A stretch of 64,000 nucleotides of DNA from Neptuniibacter pectenicola (GCF_001597735.1 NZ_LUTS01000001.1:372001-436000), one strand, 5' to 3'; shown: positions 53,908 through 63,148, numbered from the stretch's first letter. Notes: generated from the sequence alone by a model not told the origin. Program-made: numbers and translations.

Positions 53908-55077
53908 CTAGCGAGGCACAGGAGAAGTAATCGCGTCATTAACACCCGCAAACAGCGTCTCATGCTGTAAGTCAGTGTATTCATTTGTAGACTTAACAAT
54001 ATCAACCATACCGACTACAGATTGAGCATTACCACCAAAAATGGCACCGTTAACCGAACCCGTTACCACGCCATCAACAGCACTCAAGTTACCTGAATTT
54101 GCCATAAAGTTAATGCCATCAACCGTACCATTAGTAACAGCAAAAGCAACCTGACCTACAACATTAGTAGCTGTTGTACGAACAAAGCCATCACCTTGAA
54201 CATCGCCATTATTCCAAGCACCATTCCATGTATTATTGCCAAAATCGATGGATGCCGCGAACGTACCTCCATGCATGGTAATACCGCTATAAGAAGCGAT
54301 GACACCATTAGAACCAGTATAATCATTTAACTGATCCAAAGAGGTTGTAATACCCGCCCAAACAGCGCCATTAGCATTATCAAAACCAGAACGAGACAAC
54401 GTACTATCGGACCACGTACCCTCAGCCACACCTAATAGAGGGAAGACGTTATCAAAGAAGGCTCGAGAATAAGTACTCCCTTCCTGTTTAGCTAAGCCAC
54501 CCCAGCCATAACCAAAAGTACCTATAGCATCCTCAACCGTTAGCTCATACCCCTCATTACCCTGAACAGTAAACGAACCTCCTATATGAGGAAACAGAAC
54601 CCGTCTCCAATTAGGGCGATCGGTATCCACTTCATGCACCTCTGCGGTAAAAGTACCTACATCAACAACAGCAAATCTTGTCGGTACTGGAAGTCTACTT
54701 TGTTCGCTTTGAGACGCTGGAGCCGAGCTTTGAGAATAGTTAGATTCTCGAATGGTAACAAACCCACAGATTGCACCGGCTTCGCATAATGCAATATCGG
54801 CAGCACCTGGATCTAGTGGATCTACTGGTACACCAAACCCAGGTTCATTTTGTCCATTACGACCCGTCTCACCTTGACCTACACCAGCAAATGCTAATCC
54901 TAAGGCTGCTGTGTTAACTTCACCACCCGCTGCAGTCGCAAAGTTTTGCGCCCACTGACCCCAAGATTGTACAGAGTCTTCATCATCCGAAGACCCTGTA
55001 TTAGCCGAAGCCACTAAAGGTGCAACTAAAAGAATCGAAGCTATAGATACAGAAACTAGATTTCGCTTAAACATCAT
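53908..55077 (-). CDS. Secreted protein, probable Slam/T11SS cargo A
   Basis: A 389-residue protein with a Sec signal peptide ending ASAN near residue 26 and no lipobox cysteine. Just after cleavage comes DDEDSVQSWGQWA, almost repeated in the second cargo-like protein (57072-58367). The C-terminal third (WNGAWNNGDVQG, VVGQVAFAVTNGTVDGINFM, LSAVDGVVTGSVNGAIFGGN) resembles the small beta-barrel domain of TbpB-like Slam substrates. Its gene lies next to the Slam-like gene. I do not recognise the N-terminal half. A role in binding a ligand at the cell surface or in the medium is inference. Confidence 0.75.
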   Translation of the reverse strand: MMFKRNLVSVSIASILLVAPLVASANTGSSDDEDSVQSWGQWAQNFATAAGGEVNTAALGLAFAGVGQGETGRNGQNEPGFGVPVDPLDPGAADIALCEAGAICGFVTIRESNYSQSSAPASQSEQSRLPVPTRFAVVDVGTFTAEVHEVDTDRPNWRRVLFPHIGGSFTVQGNEGYELTVEDAIGTFGYGWGGLAKQEGSTYSRAFFDNVFPLLGVAEGTWSDSTLSRSGFDNANGAVWAGITTSLDQLNDYTGSNGVIASYSGITMHGGTFAASIDFGNNTWNGAWNNGDVQGDGFVRTTATNVVGQVAFAVTNGTVDGINFMANSGNLSAVDGVVTGSVNGAIFGGNAQSVVGMVDIVKSTNEYTDLQHETLFAGVNDAITSPVPR

Positions 55078-55181
55078 TATATCCCTTATCTTAATGAGCG
55101 ACCCAGCTCCTAGTGTTTAAACATAGGCGGGTAATAATTAGTATATGTTTATATTTTATACATATAAGTCATGTTTGTAAT

Positions 55182-55195
55182 TGTACCAAGGTACA
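55182..55195. promoter_or_regulatory. Palindrome upstream of cargo A
   Basis: TGTACCAAGGTACA is a perfect 14-base palindrome 105 bases upstream of the cargo A start. A related sequence, GTACCAATAGTAC on the minus strand, lies at 58517-58529 upstream of cargo B. It may be a shared operator; the binding protein is unknown. Confidence 0.4.
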
Positions 55196-55595
55196 GGTAA
55201 GTATTTTTTATTTAACTATAAAAAAACAATTACCGCTCACCACTTTCAAACAAGAAATACGTATAACACACGTTGTTTTTCCTACAAAAATAAACAACAA
55301 CATCAACGATATTGCCAATAGTTAAGAGGGTAGTAGCTCATTTTCATACCTAAGCACGTACAAGCCTATTCAAACAGCAGCAAACTGATAAAAATTTAAC
55401 TACTTAGTAAACAAATAGATAGCTACTCCCATTCATCCATCAAGCACCAAACACAAAAGGGTGTCCCCCTAGCCTTTCGAAAAGCATCTTAACTTATATA
55501 AATTATAGTTTAGCGATGGTATATCACCAGTATTTTTCGTCTAGCAGAGCTAAATAATGACGAGAAGATGAAGGCTAGGCCAAAAAAATAATGAA

Positions 55596-55626
55596 AAAAA
55601 GGCCCCTAAAAAGGGGCCTTTCAAAA
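55596..55626 (-). terminator. Terminator of the Slam-like gene
   Basis: AAAGGCCCCT-AAAA-AGGGGCCTTT with a T7 tract on the minus strand, about 20 bases after the Slam-like stop. Confidence 0.92.
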
Positions 55627-55642
55627 AAATCACGTGCGGACG

Positions 55643-56917
55643 TTAGAACTTTTTAGCCAAATTGATTGATAGCTGATTACGATCGTACTGATACAACTCA
55701 ACATTCGAATCAGCCTCAGATCTCATCCATACCGCAGACAACTCTAGCTCATTAGCAAAGGTGTGCTTACCACCAATAATAAGCTGAATCTGCTCATCAT
55801 CTCTAACTTTACCCACCCCTGTAACTACACCTTTGAAATCGGATTCATTATAGGATAAACGGCTAAACAAACTCGTAGTCGGCTTAACTTGCCAATTTAC
55901 ACCAGCAAACACTTCCCAACCATTATTAGAAAACTCCGCCTCATTCGCATCGTTTTCAAAACCTTCAATACCCGCTTGAACACCCACTGTGTTATTTCTA
56001 TAACCTTTACCAAGCGCTATACCAACGGAGTAATAATCAGAATCACGCCCCTGATCCGTTGCTTCTTGGAAGTTACGGTCAGTAAACTCAGCATCAACTG
56101 TTAATTCAGTACTCCCATCAAATGACCAAGTCATCGATGGCTGAAGACCAATATAGTTAGCTAAATCATTACCGCCTAAACGGATATGATCCACTTGCAA
56201 AGCGATGTTACCACGCCATTTTTTGTTAGTAATAACCGCAGGCCCTGTACGCAATGACAAAACATCTAGGTTAAAATCATCTTCCGTATCATAACCACGA
56301 TGATAAACCGACGCGCCACTCTGCCAGAACAACATACCTGTACTCTGCCCTAAACGAAGTGTCTTACCTGTACGATAGCTATGATCATAACTACCACTAA
56401 CCACCAGTGCATTATCACTGACCGGGGAACCACCCGTAATGGTAAAAGGAGTGCCGTTAACATTCACAACAGAGCTTGATGGCCCTACGTTTACATTGCT
56501 ATCGAATAAGACTCCAGCGGAAAGGTTAAACTTATGATCATGCTGCGGCGTTAGCTGCTCTTCATCTCTTTTCAACTGCGCTAAAAATGCCAATATAGAT
56601 ACACGTACACTTGCAGGAGTTTGAGGGTCATCTAGCACCGTTTGTGCTTGCGCTTCAGCTTCTTGATATTGCAGCGTCTGCATATAAGCAACAGCCAATT
56701 CAAGTCGCGCACGGTGAAGTGAGGGCTGGTTACTTAGAATCGTTTGGAATGATTCAATTGCACTATAAGGAGAACCTTTTTCACGTGCCTCCATGCCCTG
56801 TTTGAAAAACTGCTCCGGATCAAACTGCTCTGCTGTGTTTTCCTCTGCCATACCTGACGTCGCCACCATTGACAGTAAAACACCTGACAGCACAGAAACC
56901 CCGCTGTAATTTTTCAT
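55643..56917 (-). CDS. Slam-like outer-membrane protein (type XI secretion)
   Basis: A 424-residue protein with a signal peptide ending GMAE near residue 25. Residues 33-130 are a periplasmic TPR-type helical domain (FFKQGMEAREKGSPYSAIES, then RARLELAVAYMQTLQYQEAE). From about residue 135 a 14-strand-like beta barrel begins (FNLSAGVLFDSNVNVGPSSS) and ends QLSINLAKKF with terminal Phe. This TPR plus DUF560-type barrel is the Slam architecture, which moves TbpB-like proteins across the outer membrane. It is flanked by two candidate cargo genes on the same strand. Confidence 0.83.
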   Translation of the reverse strand: MKNYSGVSVLSGVLLSMVATSGMAEENTAEQFDPEQFFKQGMEAREKGSPYSAIESFQTILSNQPSLHRARLELAVAYMQTLQYQEAEAQAQTVLDDPQTPASVRVSILAFLAQLKRDEEQLTPQHDHKFNLSAGVLFDSNVNVGPSSSVVNVNGTPFTITGGSPVSDNALVVSGSYDHSYRTGKTLRLGQSTGMLFWQSGASVYHRGYDTEDDFNLDVLSLRTGPAVITNKKWRGNIALQVDHIRLGGNDLANYIGLQPSMTWSFDGSTELTVDAEFTDRNFQEATDQGRDSDYYSVGIALGKGYRNNTVGVQAGIEGFENDANEAEFSNNGWEVFAGVNWQVKPTTSLFSRLSYNESDFKGVVTGVGKVRDDEQIQLIIGGKHTFANELELSAVWMRSEADSNVELYQYDRNQLSINLAKKF

Positions 56918-57005
56918 ACTCTAAATCCCCTTTTCGTATGTACGCTATTGATAATGACCAGCGTTTATTGAAAGGGAGTATAACTACTGAGTATATTTCA
57001 CACAA

Positions 57006-57037
57006 CCAAAAAGGCACCTTTTAAAAGTGCCTTTTAG
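57006..57037 (-). terminator. Terminator of cargo B
   Basis: AAAAGGCAC and GTGCCTTTT pair around a TTTTAAAA centre, with a T5 tract on the minus strand, 35 bases after the cargo B stop. The Slam-like gene therefore likely has its own promoter or depends on readthrough. Confidence 0.8.
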
Positions 57038-57071
57038 TCGAATAACACCCTCTAATAAAGACGAACACCCG

Positions 57072-58367
57072 TTAGATACCGTTCGCTTGCGGTGATATTT
57101 GACGACTCGTATTAAACGTTGTTACGTGAACCGCATCAGTATAACCTTCGACATTCACTGAAGGTACATTGGGTTGGGTACCTGCCTGCGTTTTAACTAT
57201 ATCGGCCACACCCGCAATCTCGCCCCCTTTCTCACCGAAAAAAGAAGCATTAACAGTGCCTGAAACAGCGCCATCAAAGGCACTGAGCGCATTCGAGTCG
57301 GCACTCAAATTAATACCATTAATTGTACCACCCTGAATATTAAAACCGACCTGCCCAACAACTGTCGTTCCATTTTCGCTCGCATAGGTCATCACCTGCC
57401 CATCATACCCCCCATTAAAAGAACCTCCCCACGTTTGATTTGAGAAGTTAACACTCAACTGCACAGGCGCCCCCCATGCACTATGTCCTTTATATTGAGC
57501 AATGAGATCACCACTCAGCTCAGCAAAACTATTCATAGCACTCAACTCATCTTGCAGCGCTGTTAGATCATCCAAGGTAGAGCTCACGCCAAAGATAAAA
57601 CTACCCAAATAAGCCTGCGCGTATTGTTCGTCGCGATTTAGCGCACTAGAGAACCAAAGCCCATGAGATACGTTTCGTCCGTCTAAACCACCTAAGCGGC
57701 CATGATCAAGTCTCATATACGGCGCAAAAGGCCCACGACAGTTACCCAAGCAACGAATAGACGTATCCGTCAAACCATCTAAACGTAGATTGTCTTCATC
57801 ATAACCATAATGCGTTAACATTGAATTTAAGCGCATTCGCTCATCTAGTGTTAGAGACTCGATATTAATATAGCGGGGATCATCCCCATTAGGCGTCACA
57901 GAAAAACCTAGTGCATCGTAACGCCTAATGCTCTGACTTTCAGATTCATAGCCTTCCATAGAAAACCCAGCGACAACAGGCGTCAAACTAGACACCCCCA
58001 TTCGCACCAACAACCCATTGGGTGAGCGTCTTTGCAGTGATTGACGCTCACTTTCAGAAAAATCATGTACGAGCGGATAATAAGTAGCATAACCACAAGC
58101 GGCACCTGGCAAACAGCCTCCAGAAACCTCGCTATCAGGATTACCTGAAATATCAGGGTCAAAAAAAACATATTCAGGCCCCCCGCCTCCCGCAAGTAAA
58201 AGGGGATTAACAGCCGCTTCAGGCCCTGCAGCGGTCGTGACCGGCATCGCCCAAGGCCCCCACTCACGAACCGAATCTTGCTCATCATCTTCTTGCTGAT
58301 TTGCAAAAACCGATGATGCTAACAACGAAGAGACTAACGCCGTTACAATACCTATTTTTAAGTTCAT
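57072..58367 (-). CDS. Secreted protein, probable Slam/T11SS cargo B
   Basis: A 431-residue protein from ATG 58367, which follows a GAGGGG ribosome site; a longer frame to 58499 is unlikely. The signal peptide ends SVFA near residue 21, without a lipobox. DDEQDSVREWGPWA follows, matching cargo A. The middle part has two cysteines in SIRCLGNCRGPF and two in GGCLPGAACGY. The C-terminus (VVGQVGFNIQGGTINGINLS, LSAFDGAVSGTVNASFFGEK, GGEIAGVADIVK) is homologous to cargo A and resembles the TbpB-type small barrel. The paired cargo proteins differ mainly in their N-terminal regions, which suggests different ligands. Confidence 0.77.
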   Translation of the reverse strand: MNLKIGIVTALVSSLLASSVFANQQEDDEQDSVREWGPWAMPVTTAAGPEAAVNPLLLAGGGGPEYVFFDPDISGNPDSEVSGGCLPGAACGYATYYPLVHDFSESERQSLQRRSPNGLLVRMGVSSLTPVVAGFSMEGYESESQSIRRYDALGFSVTPNGDDPRYINIESLTLDERMRLNSMLTHYGYDEDNLRLDGLTDTSIRCLGNCRGPFAPYMRLDHGRLGGLDGRNVSHGLWFSSALNRDEQYAQAYLGSFIFGVSSTLDDLTALQDELSAMNSFAELSGDLIAQYKGHSAWGAPVQLSVNFSNQTWGGSFNGGYDGQVMTYASENGTTVVGQVGFNIQGGTINGINLSADSNALSAFDGAVSGTVNASFFGEKGGEIAGVADIVKTQAGTQPNVPSVNVEGYTDAVHVTTFNTSRQISPQANGI

Positions 58368-58670
58368 CACACACCCCCTCAAAAGCTGCGCCCTACAGCT
58401 TTTGAATTTATCATCTACGTTCTTACTTACCCTAAGAATAGCCCCTATCGTAAAAAACAGTACAAAAAACAACCAAACATCCACTGTATTTTTTTTCATT
58501 CAAATGAGATATTTCAGTACTATTGGTACGGCTCAGCCATAATGCGCATCAACATTAACCGCCACGGGCACGCTAATTGTCTGAAATAAGCTTTAAACGG
58601 CTTGAGCAGTAGTATTTTTAGCTTAGTTAGATATGCTTACATGATCAGGGACATATTGAGATAATTGCTA

Positions 58671-59303
58671 ATGAGAGCACGCTGTTCACTCCTCATATTC
58701 GGAGTCATGTTATTTTTCCCTTTGACATGGGCACCTCAAACCCATGCGGGGCTCTTTGGCTCACAAGAATTACCCCAGCGCACACTGAGTGAACTGCCTG
58801 ATTGGCTTAGCTACATGGAGCGTCATTTAAGAGAAGACACACCTGAAGAGATATGTCGCCAATCCGGCCTATGCAATTTGAAGCCCTGGTATAGTTTTCT
58901 TGAGAGCATCAGAGGTCTACCAAAACGCCAGCAACTTGAGCGCGTCAACCAATATGCAAACCGCCAACCTTACATCCAAGATATAGACAATTACGGAAAA
59001 GCGGATTACTGGGCCGTAGTGAAAGAATTTTTATCACGAAGCGGGGATTGTGAGGACTACTCCCTCACGAAATTTTTCTCATTACGTTTACTCGGTTTCA
59101 GTAACGATGAGTTACGCATTGTTGTATTGCAAGACACAAACTTACGTATTGGCCACGCGGTACTCGCCGTCAAGTACGGAGGGGATGAACTCATTCTTGA
59201 TAATCAAAGTCGGCAGGTCATATCCCATCGCAACATTAAACACTACACCCCTCTGTACACCGTTAATGAAAAACGCTGGTGGTTACATATGCCGGTTTAC
59301 TAA
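58671..59303 (+). CDS. lapG: LapG-type periplasmic cysteine protease
   Basis: A protein of about 210 residues with a signal peptide ending THAG near residue 27. It belongs to the bacterial transglutaminase-like cysteine proteinases. The catalytic Cys is in SGDCEDYSLTKFFSLRLLG near residue 126, the His in IGHAVLAVKYGG near residue 162 and the Asp in ILDNQSRQV near residue 177. LapG cuts the N-terminus of LapA-type adhesins to release them from the cell surface when c-di-GMP is low. The in-frame TTG at 58665 adds two residues. The LapB/LapC/TolC exporter is 19 kb away; the adhesin is not in the window. Confidence 0.9.
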   Translation: MRARCSLLIFGVMLFFPLTWAPQTHAGLFGSQELPQRTLSELPDWLSYMERHLREDTPEEICRQSGLCNLKPWYSFLESIRGLPKRQQLERVNQYANRQPYIQDIDNYGKADYWAVVKEFLSRSGDCEDYSLTKFFSLRLLGFSNDELRIVVLQDTNLRIGHAVLAVKYGGDELILDNQSRQVISHRNIKHYTPLYTVNEKRWWLHMPVY

Positions 59304-59366
59304 GATTACTGCTAGTATCAAGCTATCTGTAATTCATAACTTACTTACACATATCGGGCCTTAACA

Positions 59367-61394
59367 ATGAAGCGCATATTAACTACTGGAGTTATCAGCC
59401 TCACACTTATCTTTTTGATATGTATGTTGTTAATTAACCGTTTCACTGAAAACCAACAAGCGCAAAGTGTACAGCATTGGCAAACCACACTATCAGCCCT
59501 GGCCGACAATCAAAGCCTAAGCGTTACACGGTGGATGTTTGCAACAGAAGCACCGCTGAAAGAGATCACCGATAACAACTCCGTTCGCTTATACCTTCAA
59601 CGCTTAAATGGAAAGTCGTCCGCTGAACAAGAGAAAACCGCGCAAATTGATTATCTGCGCAACCTAATTATTGCTGCCGCTAACCGTGAAGGCTATACCG
59701 ATAAAGCGCGAAGCAGCATTAATGCAAATTTAAGAATTATCGCTAACACCTCACTTGCGCTCTATGACGCCGACTTAAAACTGGTCGCAGGCACACCTGG
59801 CTTAGCTCCCATCAGCCAAGCAATTAAAGACACACTGCAATCAAACCTAACAATCGGCAGCGTTTCTCCCACCCATATATGGAAAAATGAAAACCAAGTC
59901 GGGCAAATTGCATTCGTTAGCGCAATAACAGGTTTACCTCAATTTGGCGCCGAAGATGAGATAATAGGCTACCTTATCGGTATTAAAAACGCCGAGAATG
60001 AGCTCTATAGTTTACTGCGCAACTTTAGTGTCGAATTACAGTCGTTAGAATCAGCCCTGTTACAGAAAAAGGATGACGGCCTCGTATATGCAAGCCCTTT
60101 ACGCCAAGATAGAGACTCAACCCTTAACAAGCTCATCCCCACGAACGGACAAACCGCAGCAGCGCAGGCCTTTAATACACCCGGCCAATTCATTCAGGCA
60201 ATAGATTACCGTAACATTGAGGTGCTCGCCGTTAGCCGTGATATTGCCAGCACCGACCTTAAGCTCATCATTAAAGTCGACAGAAGGGATGCCCTCGGAC
60301 AAAGTTTAGACGAACAAGCTGATCTGCAAATGATGCTGATACTTGGCACTCTGGCGTTACTGGCAATGCTAGTTGCTGCCGGCTGGTATGGCCACCTACT
60401 GAAAGAACAGAAGTCAAATGAAGTACTACGCGCCACCACCCTTGCACTAAAAGAGAAGACCAGCCTACTTGATGCGATCAATAACAATGTAACCGATATG
60501 GTTATGATCGTTGACCAAAACATCAACCTTGCCTTTATTAACCACGCCCTAGCCAGCCAAGTTGCAATAGATCCAGAAGATAGCGAAGGGAAAAACCTAA
60601 ACTCAGTACTCGGAAGCCATTATGCTGAGCAGCTGTCCCCTCTCATTAAAGCGTGCTTTGCAAATCAAAAAGAGAGTACATCTAAAAAGTCACTAGAACT
60701 CAAAGGAAAGGTCAGTACATTTGTTATCAATTTAGTCCCCATGCTCTATGGCGAAACATCAGCGGTGATGCTGCATTTCCATGACATTACGTTGATTGAG
60801 GAACACCAGAAACAACAAACCCAACTGCTTCGACAAATCATGCAATCACTCATGAATGCGATCGATCTACACGACCCTTACTCAGCGAACCATTCGCAAA
60901 AAACAGCCAAAATAGCGGTCGCAGTCGCCGACGCAATGGCATTCAAAGAGAGTGATCGTGATGCGCTTGAGATTGCAGCAAACCTTTGTAACTTAGGAAA
61001 GTTATCCATTCCACAAGCGTTACTCACAAAAACGGAGCCGCTTACAGCAGAAGAGCGTGCAGTGGTCAAAAACGAAGTACAACACACACGGGAAATACTA
61101 CAAAATATTGAGTTTGACGGCCCCGTACTAGAAACCATCTTGCAAAAACATGAGTACTTGGATGGCTCAGGCTCTCAAGGCATATCCGGTGATGCACTGT
61201 TACTCAACGCTCGAATACTGACAGCCGTTAACGATTTTGTTGCCATGATTAGCCCAAGGGCATACAGAGAGAGCTTACCGGTCGAAACAGCATTAGCGAC
61301 CCTTCTAAAAGATGCCGGCAAGCGTTATGACCGCCAAGTAGTGGCATCACTATTTCATGTGGCGGAAAACAAGATTAATTTCGACACCCTTTAA
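59367..61394 (+). CDS. Membrane sensor with PAS and degenerate HD-GYP domain
   Basis: A 675-residue protein: membrane segment (residues 5-25), periplasmic sensor of about 290 residues, second membrane segment (LMLILGTLALLAMLVAAGWY-like, near residue 325), PAS domain (residues 370-480) and HD-GYP domain. In the last, the HD dyad reads LCNLGKLSIP near residue 537 (Cys-Asn instead of His-Asp) and GYP reads DGSGSQGISG near residue 598, so metal binding and c-di-GMP hydrolysis are probably lost. It lies 63 bases after lapG in the same direction and takes the place usually held by the c-di-GMP receptor LapD. A receptor role is inference. Confidence 0.85.
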   Translation: MKRILTTGVISLTLIFLICMLLINRFTENQQAQSVQHWQTTLSALADNQSLSVTRWMFATEAPLKEITDNNSVRLYLQRLNGKSSAEQEKTAQIDYLRNLIIAAANREGYTDKARSSINANLRIIANTSLALYDADLKLVAGTPGLAPISQAIKDTLQSNLTIGSVSPTHIWKNENQVGQIAFVSAITGLPQFGAEDEIIGYLIGIKNAENELYSLLRNFSVELQSLESALLQKKDDGLVYASPLRQDRDSTLNKLIPTNGQTAAAQAFNTPGQFIQAIDYRNIEVLAVSRDIASTDLKLIIKVDRRDALGQSLDEQADLQMMLILGTLALLAMLVAAGWYGHLLKEQKSNEVLRATTLALKEKTSLLDAINNNVTDMVMIVDQNINLAFINHALASQVAIDPEDSEGKNLNSVLGSHYAEQLSPLIKACFANQKESTSKKSLELKGKVSTFVINLVPMLYGETSAVMLHFHDITLIEEHQKQQTQLLRQIMQSLMNAIDLHDPYSANHSQKTAKIAVAVADAMAFKESDRDALEIAANLCNLGKLSIPQALLTKTEPLTAEERAVVKNEVQHTREILQNIEFDGPVLETILQKHEYLDGSGSQGISGDALLLNARILTAVNDFVAMISPRAYRESLPVETALATLLKDAGKRYDRQVVASLFHVAENKINFDTL

Positions 61395-61403
61395 CAGGTT
61401 TAG

Positions 61404-62210
61404 CTAGTGGATAGTTGGCGGGGCTTTTGGCAGATCGGGCACAATAATGTGACCGCTACTATCCAGCACCAATACGCCCTGCTCCACACCTAATTCAAGC
61501 ATGTGCTGGAGCATCATATGGGTCAAATGGGCGCTAATGATTAAACCCGCAGGCGGGTCACCGTCAAACAGGTCCTCGTCCATCATATCTTCAGGCCTCA
61601 GACCTAACAGTAACGGGTTTTCGGCAACAAGTGGTGAGATCTCTTCCGGCGCAAAAACAGCATGGCTTGACGAAATATCCAAAGCGCGCTGATAAGCGTC
61701 CACATCACGCGTACTTTGCTGTAATGAATCAAGATAATCTGATTCTGCAGCAGCGAATAGTTGAGATAGTTTACTAACACCCCCCTGACTAATATTTCGC
61801 TTTGCCGTTTCTGAGCGGCTGTAATCGATACTAATAGGGTACTGACTATCTCTCAGCAGCTCCTCATCATCAACTAAAATACGTCCATCATCATCGACCT
61901 CTAACCACGCTCGATCAACTGCCACAGCCAACAGCCCTTCTAACGCAGCCGCTAATATATTGCTACAGACGATAATTCCAACCGAAGGGTTCTCGCTTTC
62001 TTGGCGATTCATAATTAAATCGCCTGCACGTGCAGCCAGCAGGGTTGGGTCCTGCTCTATTATCTCAGCCAACAGATCAGCTTCAAGGAACAACCGCTCA
62101 TGACATAAACGCTCAGCGGTTAAATAAGGTTCATTGCACCCACTGGCCTGCATCCGCGAAACATATTCAATACGGATCTCTTCGAGTAACGCTGTTAGCA
62201 ATCCACTCAT
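61404..62210 (-). CDS. Hypothetical protein
   Basis: A 268-residue acidic soluble protein without signal peptide or membrane segments. Visible features are SGCNEPYLTAERLCHERLFL near residue 23, VDDDGRILVDDEELLRD near residue 103 and a related VLDSSGHIIVPDLPKAPPTI at the C-terminus, suggesting two repeats of a similar unit. I do not recognise the family. It is convergent with the HD-GYP gene, with 9 bases between stops. Confidence 0.7.
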   Translation of the reverse strand: MSGLLTALLEEIRIEYVSRMQASGCNEPYLTAERLCHERLFLEADLLAEIIEQDPTLLAARAGDLIMNRQESENPSVGIIVCSNILAAALEGLLAVAVDRAWLEVDDDGRILVDDEELLRDSQYPISIDYSRSETAKRNISQGGVSKLSQLFAAAESDYLDSLQQSTRDVDAYQRALDISSSHAVFAPEEISPLVAENPLLLGLRPEDMMDEDLFDGDPPAGLIISAHLTHMMLQHMLELGVEQGVLVLDSSGHIIVPDLPKAPPTIH

Positions 62211-62324
62211 AAAACGCCTAATTCCTAGCCAAATAATGAAAAATGCAATGTAAACGCTAAGGTTAATAAAACAATGGTCGATTGTTACTTAGGAAGCAAC
62301 TAAAAAACACAAGGAAGGGGAAAA

Positions 62325-62402
62325 ATGCGTATTTTATTTCAAGCAGGTGAAAAACAAACCGAAGATGAAGAAGGCAGCGTTTATATTCTCTCAGACAACT
62401 GA
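62325..62402 (+). CDS. Possible 25-residue small protein
   Basis: A short ORF starts at ATG 62325, 5 bases after a strong AAGGAAGGGG ribosome site, and reads MRILFQAGEKQTEDEEGSVY followed by ILSDN before TGA. The excellent ribosome site in an otherwise empty 275-base gap is the main support. An imperfect inverted repeat (CAGCA-C-TTTTAG / CTAAAA-A-TGCTG, about 62435-62476) follows. It has no recognisable domain and is too short to judge by composition. Confidence 0.4.
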   Translation: MRILFQAGEKQTEDEEGSVYILSDN

Positions 62403-62485
62403 GCAATGAATAGACTCGTTTATATAGCCTCGACTGCGTTCAGCACTTTTAGTCTACGATATAGCTAAAAATGCTGAGTGCAGAA

Positions 62486-63130
62486 CTAATGCAACGTGAT
62501 CCCTATCGGCGATGCGCCCTGTTTAATTTCGTCAAAATAATCACGTAAATCAACCAATCTGATTAAGCCATAATCCTCTGGCGAAGCAGGTATCTCAAAC
62601 CAATCTAATGCCCATACTCGGGTCATCAGCTCATACTCACCAATAAGCGCGTCTAGATAGATCATAACAGCCTCAACACGTGGATCCATATCGAGCACTT
62701 TAGGTGCATTCTCTAAATAGATCTCTAAATGCATACGATCATTTACAACACTTACACGGCACCAAAAGTCATCTATCTCACAAAACTCATCGCCAATATT
62801 GACGGATAGAGGAATCGGGTCATAACGATTATTAAATGCTTTAAACTCAATACCCGACAGTTCAGGAGCAGCGCCAATCACACTTAAAACTGAATGGATG
62901 GATTCAGGAAAGCCGTCACAGCCAAAAACCATCTCTAAAGCCCCCTCTTCATCTTCATCACTCTGAAAATGAAATGTCAGGTTGCTATCAATTTTTTGTA
63001 ATTGTTCACGGTATTGCTTGAGCAACGGCTCCGCCTCGAAACGATCGTCACTTCTACTGGATAGAAGCTGTTCAATGGTTTCTTGGAGCTGATCCCAAAA
63101 TAGACTAATTTTTTCGTGCTTTAAAATCAT
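62486..63130 (-). CDS. Hypothetical protein
   Basis: A 214-residue acidic protein without signal peptide. The N-terminal half has a helical region (SLFWDQLQETIEQLLSSRSD), and the middle looks like alternating beta strands (LEMVFGCDGFPESIHSVLSV; FWCRVSVVNDRMHLEIYLEN). The C-terminus is FDEIKQGASPIGITLH. I cannot assign a family. It lies 18 bases downstream of dcd on the same strand and may be co-transcribed with it. Confidence 0.7.
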   Translation of the reverse strand: MILKHEKISLFWDQLQETIEQLLSSRSDDRFEAEPLLKQYREQLQKIDSNLTFHFQSDEDEEGALEMVFGCDGFPESIHSVLSVIGAAPELSGIEFKAFNNRYDPIPLSVNIGDEFCEIDDFWCRVSVVNDRMHLEIYLENAPKVLDMDPRVEAVMIYLDALIGEYELMTRVWALDWFEIPASPEDYGLIRLVDLRDYFDEIKQGASPIGITLH

Positions 63131-63148
63131 TTATAGATACAGTCAAAC

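Larger units (their letters stand above)
55078..55642. other. Intergenic region between cargo A and the Slam-like gene
   Basis: About 565 AT-rich bases with no gene that I can support. It contains the palindrome at 55182-55195 and ends with the Slam-gene terminator (55596-55626). The promoter of cargo A must lie in the left part. Confidence 0.45.

Noticed and set aside
57072-58499. Longer form of cargo B with 44 extra N-terminal residues
   Set aside because: The extension hides a clear signal peptide that starts at 58367 behind a GAGGGG site.
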